Origin: Alphaproteobacteria bacterium
GTDB lineage: Bacteria > Pseudomonadota > Alphaproteobacteria > Rhodospirillales > Magnetospirillaceae
DNA length: 64,000 bases
Assembly (NCBI GenBank): GCA_021325215.1
Contig: JAJPHO010000174.1
Coordinates: 79,751 to 143,750 of the forward strand
Direction: 5' to 3'
The notes under the pieces were generated by a model. It had not been told where the DNA came from. It worked only from the letters and a program-made list of their open reading frames with translations, and did not search any database. Both the position numbers and the translations under genes were made by a program. Positions 1 to 7,820 of this stretch are shown in pieces; positions within the stretch are counted from its first letter, which is position 1, and each line of letters begins with the position of its first letter.

Positions 1-2
1 TG

Positions 3-1823
3 GGTGAACCGAACCCCGAGCATTCCACCGCGACGGAATGGCGATGGGGAACCCACGGCTCCAAGGCCGTAAATCTGGAAAAGGCCGCGTATCACGATCA
101 CGAAAGCGGCGACCAGGGCGGTGTCCTGTACATGGTTAAGCTGCTGGCGAAGGACTTCACCGCCACCACCGATCTGGGCGAATGGCTGGCCGGGCATGGG
201 CTGGCGGCGAACGACAACCAGGCCAGCGACAACGCGCCGAAGAAGGACCGAGGGCGGCGAGTGGCGTCCTATGACTACCGGGACGCAGCCGGTGCGGTGG
301 TGTTACGGGTCGAGCGGTGGGAGCCTAAGCGGTTTAGCCAATGCCGCCCGGACGGCAACGGCGGGTGGCTCTACCGGGATATTTACAAGAGCTTCACCCA
401 TGTTCCCTACCGCCTGCCCGAATTGCTGGCCGCCGATCCGTCCGCGCCGGTCTTCGTGGTTGAGGGCGAGAAGGACGCCGACAATCTGGCCAAGCTGGGC
501 GCCTTGGCAACCTGCAACGCAGCCGGCGCCACCAAGTGGCCGGACGAACTGAGCCAGCATTTCCAGGGCCGTGACGTGGTGATCCTGCCGGACAACGACG
601 AAATGGGTGGGAAACATGCCGACGTGGTGCGCTCCAAGCTGGCGGGCGTAGCGAAGTCCATCCGCACGGTGGAACTGCCCGGCCTGCCGCCCAAAGGTGA
701 CGTGTCGGACTGGATCGCGGCGGGCGGAACGCTCCACGATCTGCTGGCGCTGACCCCTCCGATCGCACCGGACAACGACAACAACGCGAGTCACATGGGC
801 ATGTATTCGGCGGCGGACATTCCCGCTAACTGGGTTCCGCCGTATGAACTGACCGAGGATTTGATACCCGCCATCGGGTACGGCTTCGTCTATGGCCCGA
901 GCCATGCCGGTAAGACGTTCTATGTCATCGACCTGGGCTTACGCATCGCCACCGGACGCAAGTTCTTCGGGCGCCGCACCATGCCCATGGCCGTGGTCTA
1001 CATCGCTGCCGAGGGAAGCATTGACCGCCGCATCAAGGCTTGGCAGGTGTTCAACGGCGAGGCGCTTGACCCGTTCTCCGATGCTGTCGAGGAACCGGAC
1101 GTGAGCAATTTCCATATCATCCCGCAATCCGTCATCATGGTAGGCGGCCAAGCCGACCCGGACACCCTGGTACGTGAGATCAAGGCGGTTGAGGCCCGCA
1201 CCGGCCAGAAAGTCGGGCTGGTCATTGGTGACACCCTGGCGGCCATGATCCCCGGCGCGGATGAGAACAACGCGGGCGAGATGGGCGGGGTGAACAAATT
1301 CAGCCGCCGCATCGCCGCCGCCTGCCAGTGCTTTTTCCTGATCGTTCATCACAGCGGGAAGAATGAAGAGAACGGGATGCGCGGTTCCGGCGCCTTCTAC
1401 AATAACTCGGACGTGGTGATTAAGCTGGGCAAGACCACCGCCAAATTCGAGGGTTTCGGCATCGTAGTGGCCGAGGTGACGAAAAACCGTGACCTGGGAC
1501 CGTCGAGCGATATGGCGTACATCCTGCCCACGGTCGAGGTGGGCCGTTCGCACCAATGGCCGGACAAGGCGATTACGACTTGCGTTGTCAAAGCCTGCCC
1601 ACCGCCTGAGAAGCCCGACAAGGGCGACCGTCTGACCCCAGCGCAACAGAAGGTCTTGGACTACCTCAAGAGCCTGGGGCACCAGGGCGCAGGGCCTGGG
1701 GCTGTCGCCGCCGCTCTGGCCATGGACAAGAGCAATGCAGGAAAACGCCTGAAAGAGCTTGAGGCCCGTGAATTGGTCCGCTCTGTGGCAGGCATTTATC
1801 AAGCCATCAGTCAGAACGAGTAG
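3..1823 (+). CDS. Phage/satellite primase-helicase (TOPRIM + RecA-like ATPase), 5' partial
   Basis: The frame is open from the window edge (base 3), so the 5' end is missing; the ATG at 132 is internal. The part before 132 encodes a GEPN...GTHGSKAV...DHESG...GGVL pattern typical of the N-terminus of phage primase-like proteins. Numbering from the 132 ATG, a TOPRIM domain has VFVVEGEKDA at about 107-116 and LPDNDEMG at about 152-159. A RecA-like ATPase (AAA_25 type) follows with Walker A GPSHAGKT at 255-262 and a Walker B-like LVIGDTLA. The C-terminus resembles a winged helix (LTPAQQKVLDYL). It probably starts replication of element 1. It is not related in sequence to the DnaG-type primase at 21100-23016, so the two elements carry independent replication genes. 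Confidence 0.85.
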   Translation, partial: GEPNPEHSTATEWRWGTHGSKAVNLEKAAYHDHESGDQGGVLYMVKLLAKDFTATTDLGEWLAGHGLAANDNQASDNAPKKDRGRRVASYDYRDAAGAVVLRVERWEPKRFSQCRPDGNGGWLYRDIYKSFTHVPYRLPELLAADPSAPVFVVEGEKDADNLAKLGALATCNAAGATKWPDELSQHFQGRDVVILPDNDEMGGKHADVVRSKLAGVAKSIRTVELPGLPPKGDVSDWIAAGGTLHDLLALTPPIAPDNDNNASHMGMYSAADIPANWVPPYELTEDLIPAIGYGFVYGPSHAGKTFYVIDLGLRIATGRKFFGRRTMPMAVVYIAAEGSIDRRIKAWQVFNGEALDPFSDAVEEPDVSNFHIIPQSVIMVGGQADPDTLVREIKAVEARTGQKVGLVIGDTLAAMIPGADENNAGEMGGVNKFSRRIAAACQCFFLIVHHSGKNEENGMRGSGAFYNNSDVVIKLGKTTAKFEGFGIVVAEVTKNRDLGPSSDMAYILPTVEVGRSHQWPDKAITTCVVKACPPPEKPDKGDRLTPAQQKVLDYLKSLGHQGAGPGAVAAALAMDKSNAGKRLKELEARELVRSVAGIYQAISQNE

Positions 1824-1830
1824 GGCATGT

Positions 1831-1892
1831 GGTTAGGCGTGGTCGTGGTGGTTCCCCTATAGAGGGGGAACCACACCACACCACGCCTAACC
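1831..1892. repeat. Long near-perfect inverted repeat after the primase gene
   Basis: Two arms of about 27 nt, built on GGTTAGGCGTGGT and GTGGTTCCCC with their complements, pair with one mismatch/bulge around a short TATAGAG loop. There is no T-tract, so it is not a standard intrinsic terminator. It starts 7 bp after the primase stop codon. A replication, packaging or RNA-level role is possible. Confidence 0.7.
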
Positions 1893-1907
1893 CCACCGAT
1901 GCCGGGG

Positions 1908-1932
1908 CGTGGTTGAGCGTGGTTCAACCACG
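1908..1932. repeat. Second inverted repeat sharing the GTGGTT element
   Basis: CGTGGTTGA (1908-1916) pairs with TCAACCACG (1924-1932) around a 7-nt spacer. It shares the GTGGTT word with the larger hairpin just upstream, so the two together form a cluster of related palindromes in the 263-bp gap between genes. Confidence 0.55.
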
Positions 1933-2086
1933 GGAAGACCACTGCAACCATGGCACCCCAGAACGGTAAAACTCTCGTCATCACTGGTGGGGATTCGGTT
2001 TTGATGCGCTAAATGATTGTGGACATTGATAAGTTTTGCAGCGAACTGTTGATCGTGCCGTAACCGCTTAAATTGGAGGCAGGGTC

Positions 2087-2731
2087 ATGGACGGTAATTT
2101 TCTCAAGGGAGTTGCTGCAATCCTGTGGCCAATCGTGACGGCCACGGCGATTTTTTTGTTCCGACTTGAGATCCGATCGCTGATTTCTCGCCTTCGCCGC
2201 GTCGGAAAAGGTGTCGCGGAGTTCAGCGAGAGCCGTATCGGCGTGCAGGCAATCACTATTCCGCTTGAAGAGGCACTTAAAAACGTCGCGCCCGGTGAAA
2301 AGCAGGAACCCTACATCGTTAAGGGGGTGGAAGAGGTCCGGATTGAGTTAAACAGAGTTCAGCCTGAGGACGCTCACGCCAGGGAATCTCTTTTATTGCT
2401 GAGACTGACTCAGAGGAAAACAGAGAGAGATTGGGCGATATTCTGGCTCAACATTTTTGCCTCTCAACGCAGTGCATTAGAGGCTATGGCGGCCGAAACC
2501 TCAGCGACTGACTTAACTAAATTCTATGATGCCCATGTCGAAGCATATGAAGCTTATGTCAAGACGCAAGCTTCTCCGGTCCCGGTAGGCACATTTGAAG
2601 TTTGGGTGAGATTCTTGGTGGTGAATAACGCCGCAATAGTCACCGGCAGGAACGGTACGATAACGGAACTTGGGCGGGGCTTCCTTGAGTTTGCCGCGCA
2701 ACAGAACCTTCCGAGATTCCAGGGCTGGTAA
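2087..2731 (+). CDS. Hypothetical single-pass membrane protein of element 1
   Basis: I do not recognise this 214-residue protein. Residues about 7-25 form one hydrophobic segment (AAILWPIVTATAIFLF) followed by a basic stretch, so the rest should lie in the cytoplasm. That part is charged and mostly helical. The start is supported by a GGAGG Shine-Dalgarno sequence at 2075-2079. A rho-independent terminator follows directly, so it appears to be a single-gene unit. Local base composition is less GC-rich than the primase gene, which suggests separate acquisition (inference). Confidence 0.7.
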   Translation: MDGNFLKGVAAILWPIVTATAIFLFRLEIRSLISRLRRVGKGVAEFSESRIGVQAITIPLEEALKNVAPGEKQEPYIVKGVEEVRIELNRVQPEDAHARESLLLLRLTQRKTERDWAIFWLNIFASQRSALEAMAAETSATDLTKFYDAHVEAYEAYVKTQASPVPVGTFEVWVRFLVVNNAAIVTGRNGTITELGRGFLEFAAQQNLPRFQGW

Positions 2732-2754
2732 CAACCTTAAAACCCCAGAACGAC

Positions 2755-2786
2755 AACGGCCCCGCCAGTGATGACGGGGCCGTTTT
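2755..2786 (+). terminator. Rho-independent terminator
   Basis: Ten-bp stem AACGGCCCCG/CGGGGCCGTT with a 10-nt loop, ending in TTTT. It lies 24 bp after the stop of the membrane protein gene. Confidence 0.85.
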
Positions 2787-2868
2787 GCTCAAGGGTGGGT
2801 CTTGCGAGTGACTTCGTTGGGAAGACCGGCGCAGTGAATGGCAGTCCGCCGCGCTGGTGGCGGGACAG

Positions 2869-3111
2869 TTAGTTTTCGCGCTCCGCTAGTCGGACACCCG
2901 CTCCGCCGGACATGCTCGGCGTTCCATCCGGAATGAACTGGACGCCAGCAAGCACCAATGCCTGTTCTAGGGCTTCAAGGGTGGAGCGATGGCAATTTCC
3001 GTCATTCTCAAACCGGCTAATCGCGTTGGGATGCAAGCCGGATTTGGTGGCCAAATCTCTGATAGACCAGCCGACCAGGGCGCGGGCGGCCCTGCATTGC
3101 TCCGGTGTCAC
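2869..3111 (-). CDS. XRE-family helix-turn-helix regulator
   Basis: This 80-residue protein has a Cro/CI-type HTH: QCRAARALVGWSIRDLATKSGLHPNAISRFE, with recognition-helix residues around HPNAISRFE. The start is GTG at 3111, preceded by GAGGGG. It lies 11 bp downstream of the 57-residue ORF at 3123-3296, and the two probably form one transcript. The likely role is repressor or regulator of element 1. Confidence 0.8.
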   Translation of the reverse strand: MTPEQCRAARALVGWSIRDLATKSGLHPNAISRFENDGNCHRSTLEALEQALVLAGVQFIPDGTPSMSGGAGVRLAEREN

Positions 3112-3122
3112 GCTATACCCCT

Positions 3123-3296
3123 CTATACGCCGACAGCGGCGCGGATGGCGACGGCGTTTTCGCCAAGCCGATCAGCGATATAGCTAAGAGACTTCTGGAT
3201 TTCTTCACCGACATAAGACGATCCACTCAGCAAAACGAGCGTCTCCCCCAGTGCTTCAAGATCACTGATTCTCTCCTCGATATCAGTCCTATTCAT
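3123..3296 (-). CDS. Small helical protein upstream of the XRE regulator
   Basis: A 57-residue ORF too short for many gene callers. It begins MNRTDIEERISDLEALGETL and ends IRAAVGV; it is strongly helical with heptad-like leucines. The ATG at 3296 is preceded by GGAG at 8-nt spacing, and the stop lies just before the XRE start. I do not recognise a family. It may be a partner of the XRE protein. Confidence 0.6.
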   Translation of the reverse strand: MNRTDIEERISDLEALGETLVLLSGSSYVGEEIQKSLSYIADRLGENAVAIRAAVGV

Positions 3297-3881
3297 TAGC
3301 CCAACTCCACACGCCTAAAGAGTGATTTTTTCACAGTATATAAATACAAATACATCGTTTCTCGATTGCGTCAAGGGCGGAAGTTTGGCCAACGCCGCGC
3401 AAAACGTGTGTCGGCCATTGCAGGCAGAAAAAAGGTACTTCCTGACGGGGTGCCGGGCGTGGGTGGCCATTCCCCGCGCCTTCCCAGGTGTGGGAGCCTA
3501 TTTTAAGAGCACTTTTCATTTACATGCCCAGAAAGAAGCCTGTTATCAAGGGCTTAGGTATGTAAGGGACACAAAATCAGAGCGTCGGACACCCCTGTAA
3601 GCCGCTCTCTGCCTGGGTTTTCGCTTTCTGTCCCCAGGGTTTCTGCCACTTCCCGCGAAGCCGCCCGCCCTCCCTGGTGCCGATCTCCCGCGCCGACCGC
3701 TCCCCGGTAGACGGCGACTGAGCAATAATTTCCCAAAAAAAGCAGCAATTACGTGTTTGGCGGAAATCGGCCATTCAGTATTCATGGCGGTTAATGTTGG
3801 TTCACTGGAGTTCATTAACATACTGATTTTAATGAATAATTTGTGTGTACAGGGTGAGTTGTGATTGCGCACCATTAGCGC
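3297..3881. other. Gene-poor regulatory region of element 1
   Basis: I see no convincing gene in these 585 bp. Both ends are AT-rich (about 3322-3365 and 3725-3880) and the middle is GC-rich. The left AT-rich patch lies upstream of the minus-strand XRE operon and includes GTGA-AAAAA-TCAC. The right patch precedes the capsid gene and contains the palindrome at 3812-3837. It probably holds divergent promoters for regulator and capsid transcription. Confidence 0.5.
3812..3837. promoter_or_regulatory. Palindromic operator candidate upstream of the capsid gene
   Basis: TTCATTAA and TTAATGAA form perfect 8-bp arms separated by 10 bp in an AT-rich patch. It lies 118 bp before the likely capsid start. 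The XRE protein encoded at 2869-3111 is a natural candidate ligand (inference). Confidence 0.45.
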
Positions 3882-3929
3882 ATGAACGGACGGCAACCTG
3901 CTGCCCGACGATGTGAGAAACCTCAAACA

Positions 3930-5495
3930 ATGATGACAGCCGAACGCCTCAACGCGATCAAAGGGACCAAACACGTCCGCCTGTTCGATATCGAGGAAGA
4001 TGCCGACACCACTACCCGCGAAATCACCATTTCGTTCTCTTCCGAGAACGACGAAGTGGAGACCCGCATGGGTATCGAAATCCTCGGGCACCAGCCGGGT
4101 GAAGTGGACATGGAGCGGCTAGCCGCTGGCGGCGCTCCGGTGCTGTGGATGCACAATTGGGATGACCAGCGCGGCGTCGTGGTCCGCGCTTGGATCGACA
4201 GCAATGCGGGCCGTGGCTATGCCGTGGTGCGCCTGTCCCGGTCGCCCCTGGGACAGCAGTTGTTGCAGGACATCAACGACGGCATCGTGACCAAAGTCTC
4301 TGTCGGCTACGAAGTCCGCGCCGGCCACGCTATCGACGATGACACTTACCGCGTTACCCGCTGGTGGCCCTACGAAATCAGCTTCGTCTCTATCCCGGCT
4401 GACAATTCCGTGGGTGTGGGCCGTTCCTACAGCCCGCAGGAACAGGCATTCATCGCCGAAATCCAGGCCGCCGGCCCCTCTCACCGCCTCGCTGCCCTGG
4501 TGCGCGGCCTTCCCGACTTTACCCATACCATCACTCAGGAAACCCGCTCCAAAATGATCGTTACCCCGACCACCACCACCCACGCCCCGTCGAACATCAT
4601 CCGCGCCATGATCACCGAGGCCGAAAACGCGCCGTCGCTCCATTTCAGCTATGACGGCAACGGCGACGTTAAGCGCGTCACCCCGATTCCGCACGGCTCT
4701 CGCAACGAGCTTGATATCCGTTCGCTATCGTTCCCGGCCCTGACCGTGGGCGACCACAACACCTACATGCCGCGTGGCACCGAGGCCGGCAAGGCCACCA
4801 CCATGGCAACCGAGATCGCGCGCCGGTCCGTCGTTGCCCAGGCTGGTGCCAATATCGTGGTTATCCCCTTCGCGCCGAATTCCCTCCCGGGCGAAGTCAT
4901 GACCCGCACGAATTCCGGCCTGATCGTCGTGCAGCCGGCAAACGTGGCGCCGGTGGCCGATGGCGCTGAAATCCCCGTGTCCGATCTGCCGTTCCTCCGC
5001 GCCGATATCGACCGCGCCACCATCCCCATGCTGGGCGTGGAGTTCTCGCTGCCTCGCTCGGTCATGCGCCAATATTTCTACGGTGAACTGCCGGACATCC
5101 TGATGGCCAGCATCGGCATGGGCATCACCAACGCGCTGGACGCGCTGTTGCTCGGCGCGCTGGACGCTGCCAACCTGGGCGCGTTCTCGCTGGGCGCTGC
5201 CGCCGGCAAGTCGCTGACCTTCGGTGAACTGCGCGGCGTAATCGGCACCAGCGGGACCGGGGCGACCGTCAACGAGAACCGGGAACTGACCGTTTCCGGC
5301 GTCCTGGCCGAACTGTCGAGCGAGACCGCGAATACCTATATCGCCGCCTGGGACAGGATGGGCATCGCCCTCGCGTCGAACATCACCCTGATCACCAAGC
5401 GGGACAGTGCCGCCTCTGGTTCGGTGGCTGTCACCGCGCTGCTGAATGCCATGCCTCTGGTGCCGGATGCCTCCTACGCCTGGAAGGTGGCGTAA
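3930..5495 (+). CDS. Prohead protease-major capsid protein fusion
   Basis: The N-terminal ~190 residues match an HK97-type prohead protease (peptidase S78): PVLWMHNWDDQRGVVVRAWI gives the catalytic His region, and DGIVTKVSVGYEV gives the Ser region. The C-terminal ~320 residues resemble a phage major capsid protein (GLIVVQPANVAPVADGAEIPVSDLPF onward). Such fusions are known in HK97-like phages, where the protease matures the capsid and then digests the scaffold. An upstream in-frame ATG at 3882 exists, but the family-like sequence starts at the MMTAERL Met pair. No portal or terminase gene adjoins it. Confidence 0.8.
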   Translation: MMTAERLNAIKGTKHVRLFDIEEDADTTTREITISFSSENDEVETRMGIEILGHQPGEVDMERLAAGGAPVLWMHNWDDQRGVVVRAWIDSNAGRGYAVVRLSRSPLGQQLLQDINDGIVTKVSVGYEVRAGHAIDDDTYRVTRWWPYEISFVSIPADNSVGVGRSYSPQEQAFIAEIQAAGPSHRLAALVRGLPDFTHTITQETRSKMIVTPTTTTHAPSNIIRAMITEAENAPSLHFSYDGNGDVKRVTPIPHGSRNELDIRSLSFPALTVGDHNTYMPRGTEAGKATTMATEIARRSVVAQAGANIVVIPFAPNSLPGEVMTRTNSGLIVVQPANVAPVADGAEIPVSDLPFLRADIDRATIPMLGVEFSLPRSVMRQYFYGELPDILMASIGMGITNALDALLLGALDAANLGAFSLGAAAGKSLTFGELRGVIGTSGTGATVNENRELTVSGVLAELSSETANTYIAAWDRMGIALASNITLITKRDSAASGSVAVTALLNAMPLVPDASYAWKVA

Positions 5496-5496
5496 C

Positions 5497-5973
5497 ATGG
5501 TGCATCTGCCCGGCTTTCCCGTCAGGCAGGCCGAAGCCGGGGGCGAACACCCCCCGGCCAAGCGCCGCCGCAGTTGGAACCCCTTTGGTCGCCGCCGGTC
5601 GATGGAGTTTGAGAAGAGCCCAATTCAGGAAGAGGCCGAGGACATGCGCGGCCTGAACAGCGGAGCGACCACCGCCGCCCAGCTACAGCTTGCCGTCGCC
5701 ATCAGCGGCGCCACGATCAATATCCGCGACTACGGCGACGAGCCCGACGAAACGCGGACCCTGATCACCACTAGTTTCGGGGCGTTCTTTATCGAGAACG
5801 TCAACTTCCCCGCCCTGGTGCGCAAGAAGTGGCCGGACCTGTCTGACAACGATATCGCCCAGGCCTGGGACCAGCTTTGCGACATCATGCGGATTGAGCG
5901 CCTCACCGCCATGAAAGCCGCCCGCCAGAGCAAGCCCGAACGCCGGCACTTCCACCGTGGACTTGACCTGTGA
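5497..5973 (+). CDS. Hypothetical protein downstream of capsid gene
   Basis: A 158-residue protein I do not recognise. The start ATG lies 1 bp after the capsid stop, with AAGGTGG upstream, so translation is probably coupled. The first ~35 residues are basic and proline/arginine rich; the remainder looks like a compact alpha/beta domain (LITTSFGAFFIENVNFPALVRKKWPDLSDNDIAQAWDQL). It could be a capsid accessory or a head-completion protein, but nothing in the sequence proves this. Confidence 0.65.
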   Translation: MVHLPGFPVRQAEAGGEHPPAKRRRSWNPFGRRRSMEFEKSPIQEEAEDMRGLNSGATTAAQLQLAVAISGATINIRDYGDEPDETRTLITTSFGAFFIENVNFPALVRKKWPDLSDNDIAQAWDQLCDIMRIERLTAMKAARQSKPERRHFHRGLDL

Positions 5974-5980
5974 GGATCGA

Positions 5981-6154
5981 ATGACCGACGAAACTAACCC
6001 GACGCGCCGTGTGGGCGTATTCCTCGACCGCGAAACTGAGGAGATGATTAACCAAAGCCGCCGCGACTATGCCCGCGAGACCGGCGTCAGCCTGTCCATG
6101 TCCGCCGCGATCATCAAAGCCAGCCGCGAAGGGCTGAAAGGCACCAGCAAATGA
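5981..6154 (+). CDS. Small ribbon-helix-helix-like protein
   Basis: A 57-residue protein: RRVGVFLDRETEEMINQSRRDYARETGVSLSMSAAIIKASREGL. The strand-helix-helix pattern fits the MetJ/Arc fold. The ATG follows a GTGAGGA Shine-Dalgarno overlapping the previous stop codon. It is the last gene before a terminator and may autoregulate the capsid operon (inference). Confidence 0.65.
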   Translation: MTDETNPTRRVGVFLDRETEEMINQSRRDYARETGVSLSMSAAIIKASREGLKGTSK

Positions 6155-6236
6155 GCCTTTCCTGATCAAGATTGCGTGCCGGCCTGGGGGCTAACCTTCC
6201 CCTGTTTCGGAGGGCCGCCGGCCCGAATGACAAAAG

Positions 6237-6266
6237 CCCCGCCGTGGATACCCCGGCGGGGTTTTT
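6237..6266 (+). terminator. Rho-independent terminator
   Basis: Stem CCCCGCCG/CGGCGGGG with loop TGGATACCC and a T5 tract. It closes the capsid operon and is also placed at the 3' end of the minus-strand ORF at 6274-6453. Confidence 0.85.
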
Positions 6267-6273
6267 CTTTGGC

Positions 6274-6453
6274 TTAAGGACACCGGGCAGCAGCTACCAC
6301 CAGCAATTCGTCGTCGGTCAGCGGCGGATTGTCCGGATCGGCCAGGGCGTTTGCAGTGCGCTCCTCGTCCGTCATAGCGTCGATACGGGCGATTTCTTCC
6401 GGAGTCATCCTGGGCGGGTTGGCGGGGTCCAGGGTGCGTCTAACGATTGCCAT
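6274..6453 (-). CDS. Small acidic hypothetical protein (antitoxin-like pattern)
   Basis: A 59-residue ORF, MAIVRRTLDPANPPRMTPEE..., with IDAMTDEERTANAL and ADPDNPPLTDDEL segments. Similar acidic DPDxPPLTDxEL patterns occur in BrnA/CopG-type antitoxins and other small proteins, but no toxin gene adjoins it. The function is unknown. It is convergent with the capsid operon and shares its terminator. Confidence 0.5.
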   Translation of the reverse strand: MAIVRRTLDPANPPRMTPEEIARIDAMTDEERTANALADPDNPPLTDDELLVVAAARCP

Positions 6454-6610
6454 CTGCTATCTTCCGCATCATTTGCGCAAAAAATATTAGCGGAAATTAT
6501 GACCCGTCGGAATGCGCGTGATACGGGATGAAAACGGATGGAGTGCGGAGCATGGTGCCACCGAAAGTGCCACCCGCCACCGATCCGAAAAGGCGAGAAA
6601 CCAAGGAAAA

Positions 6611-6657
6611 CTTGGTGAGCGCGCCGGGGCTCGAACCCGGGACCTACTGATTAAAAG
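6611..6657. repeat. Prophage attachment site, left copy (tRNA-Lys 3' fragment)
   Basis: Forty-seven bases are identical to 30843-30889 and in the same orientation. They correspond to the tRNA-Lys gene from the anticodon loop through the CCA end. Sequence diverges immediately on both sides. This is the duplicated core produced by tyrosine-recombinase integration. Confidence 0.95.
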
Positions 6658-6776
6658 GCTCCTGATTATTCAATAAAATCAATGGTGTTTTTCGATGTTC
6701 CTGCCCTGTTCACCCCTAATGATATCAATGCCTTATGGGCGGGCTGAAAAACTTATCAGCCTATGCCCGGGTATTA

Positions 6777-6827
6777 AATGTACCCCCATAAAATAGGCTT
6801 GCCACCCGTATTTATTGGGGGTACATT
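6777..6827. promoter_or_regulatory. Operator-like palindrome upstream of brnT-brnA
   Basis: AATGTACCCCCA (6777-6788) and TGGGGGTACATT (6816-6827) are perfect 12-bp arms separated by 27 bp, ending 7 bp before the brnT start. BrnT-BrnA operons are autorepressed by the BrnA-containing complex, so this is the expected operator position. Confidence 0.65.
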
Positions 6828-6834
6828 TATCCTC

Positions 6835-7101
6835 ATGAACATCACATTCGATCCCGCGAAAGACGCCATCAACACCGAGAAGCACGGCATGTCTTTGGCC
6901 GAGGCGAGCGAGATCGAGTGGGAGACCCTGTGGGCCTATGAGGACACGCGCGCCAACTATGGCGAAATCCGGATGATTGGCTTCGCTTATATCGGCCTTC
7001 GCCTTCACTGCGTGGTCTATACGGACCGTGGCGATGACCGCCGCGTGATCAGCCTGCGGAAAGCTAACAAGCGAGAGGAAAAGCGCTATGCCGCCGCTTA
7101 A
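6835..7101 (+). CDS. brnT: BrnT-family toxin
   Basis: An 88-residue protein of the BrnT family (RelE-like fold ribonucleases). It starts MNITFDPAKDAINTEKHG, and contains the family's DPAK...KHG and DRGDDRRVISLRKANKREEKRY motifs. BrnT cleaves RNA and halts growth when free of BrnA. The chosen ATG lies just after the palindrome at 6777-6827; an upstream ATG at 6778 would read through it. It overlaps brnA by 14 bp. The pair sits just inside the left att site and may stabilise the prophage. Confidence 0.9.
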   Translation: MNITFDPAKDAINTEKHGMSLAEASEIEWETLWAYEDTRANYGEIRMIGFAYIGLRLHCVVYTDRGDDRRVISLRKANKREEKRYAAA

Positions 7102-7426
7102 ACCGGGCCATATCAGCCCTACCGACGAGGAAGACGCCGCCATCACCGCGGCGATCGCCAGCGACCCCGATACTGAGGAGCTGACGGACGAAAACGCGAA
7201 GCGTCTTCAACCGGTCCGTCCGCGCGGCCGCCCGCGGCTGGACGCGCCAAAGGAAGCTGTTAAACTTCGCCTCGATCAGGACGTGCTCAAGGTCTTTCGC
7301 GCGACCGGCCCGGGCTGGCAATCGAGGATCAATCAGGTCCTGAAGGACAGCCTGGTACACCGCATCCCGTCCCCTGCCCGTCCAGATCCCGATCACGTGG
7401 CGAGGCCGGTCAAGAAACGCGGGTGA
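7088..7426 (+). CDS. brnA: BrnA-family antitoxin
   Basis: A 112-residue antitoxin. The N-terminal acidic part (TDEEDAAITAAIASDPDTEELTD) should bind BrnT. The C-terminal ribbon-helix-helix part (EAVKLRLDQDVLKVFRATGPGWQSRINQVLKD) is the family's DNA-binding domain. Its start lies inside brnT, so translation is coupled. Its last 17 bp overlap the convergent membrane protein gene. Confidence 0.9.
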   Translation: MPPLKPGHISPTDEEDAAITAAIASDPDTEELTDENAKRLQPVRPRGRPRLDAPKEAVKLRLDQDVLKVFRATGPGWQSRINQVLKDSLVHRIPSPARPDPDHVARPVKKRG

Positions 7427-7805
7427 TAGGGGGATATTCCTCACCGGCGCCACCCTCAGGTGCCGTCTCGCGAATGGCGTTCGCGCCGGCTAGCATATTC
7501 TCTATCCGCTCGATCCGCCCAGACATCTCCGTCAGGGCGGATCGCAGCCCTCCGAAGTCCCGACGCGCCTGCCGCCCGGCCGCAGCTGCGCTGACCGTTC
7601 CGGAGATCCCCAGCAGCGGAAGCAGCAGCAGTTGGATGTCGTTCGAGATGTACAGGACGTCGGTCGCGACCTTGGCGCTGACCAGCTGCAGCAGGCACAG
7701 CGCGAACAAAACCCAGAACGACCAAGGCGAGATGACGGTTGCGGTCACGGCAATAGCCATGCCTTCGCTCGCGCGACCCGCGCGGCGCCAAAGCTTTCGG
7801 ATCAA
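7410..7805 (-). CDS. Hypothetical two-helix membrane protein
   Basis: A 131-residue protein with two hydrophobic segments (about 17-43 and 58-74), then a charged helix (QARRDFGGLRSALTEMSGRIERIENMLAG) likely to form a coiled coil. The start is TTG at 7805 with GGGGG upstream; an ATG at 7760 is an alternative. The topology resembles low-affinity Fe/Cu permease-like small membrane proteins, but I cannot assign it. It is the distal gene at the left end of the prophage. Confidence 0.6.
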   Translation of the reverse strand: MIRKLWRRAGRASEGMAIAVTATVISPWSFWVLFALCLLQLVSAKVATDVLYISNDIQLLLLPLLGISGTVSAAAAGRQARRDFGGLRSALTEMSGRIERIENMLAGANAIRETAPEGGAGEEYPPITRVS

Positions 7806-7820
7806 TGGAACCCCCGTAGA

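Larger units (their letters stand above)
1..6610. mobile_element. Partial integrated element 1 (satellite or remnant phage), right end
   Basis: Gene content is phage-like: a TOPRIM/RecA primase-helicase, an XRE regulator pair, a prohead protease-capsid fusion and small unknown genes. It ends at the 47-bp tRNA-Lys repeat at 6611-6657. The left end and any integrase lie outside the window. I see no terminase, portal, tail or lysis gene here. The boundary at 6610 is inferred from the repeat. Alternatively, this segment and the prophage to its right are one composite island in which the repeat at 6611 is internal. Confidence 0.7.

Noticed and set aside
3546..4091. 181-residue minus-strand frame crossing the capsid start
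   Set aside because: It overlaps the capsid gene and the AT-rich promoter region; composition is not protein-like.
6658..6776. Possible second tRNA gene after the left att repeat
   Set aside because: Only the tRNA 3' half is present; sequence after 6657 does not complete a cloverleaf.
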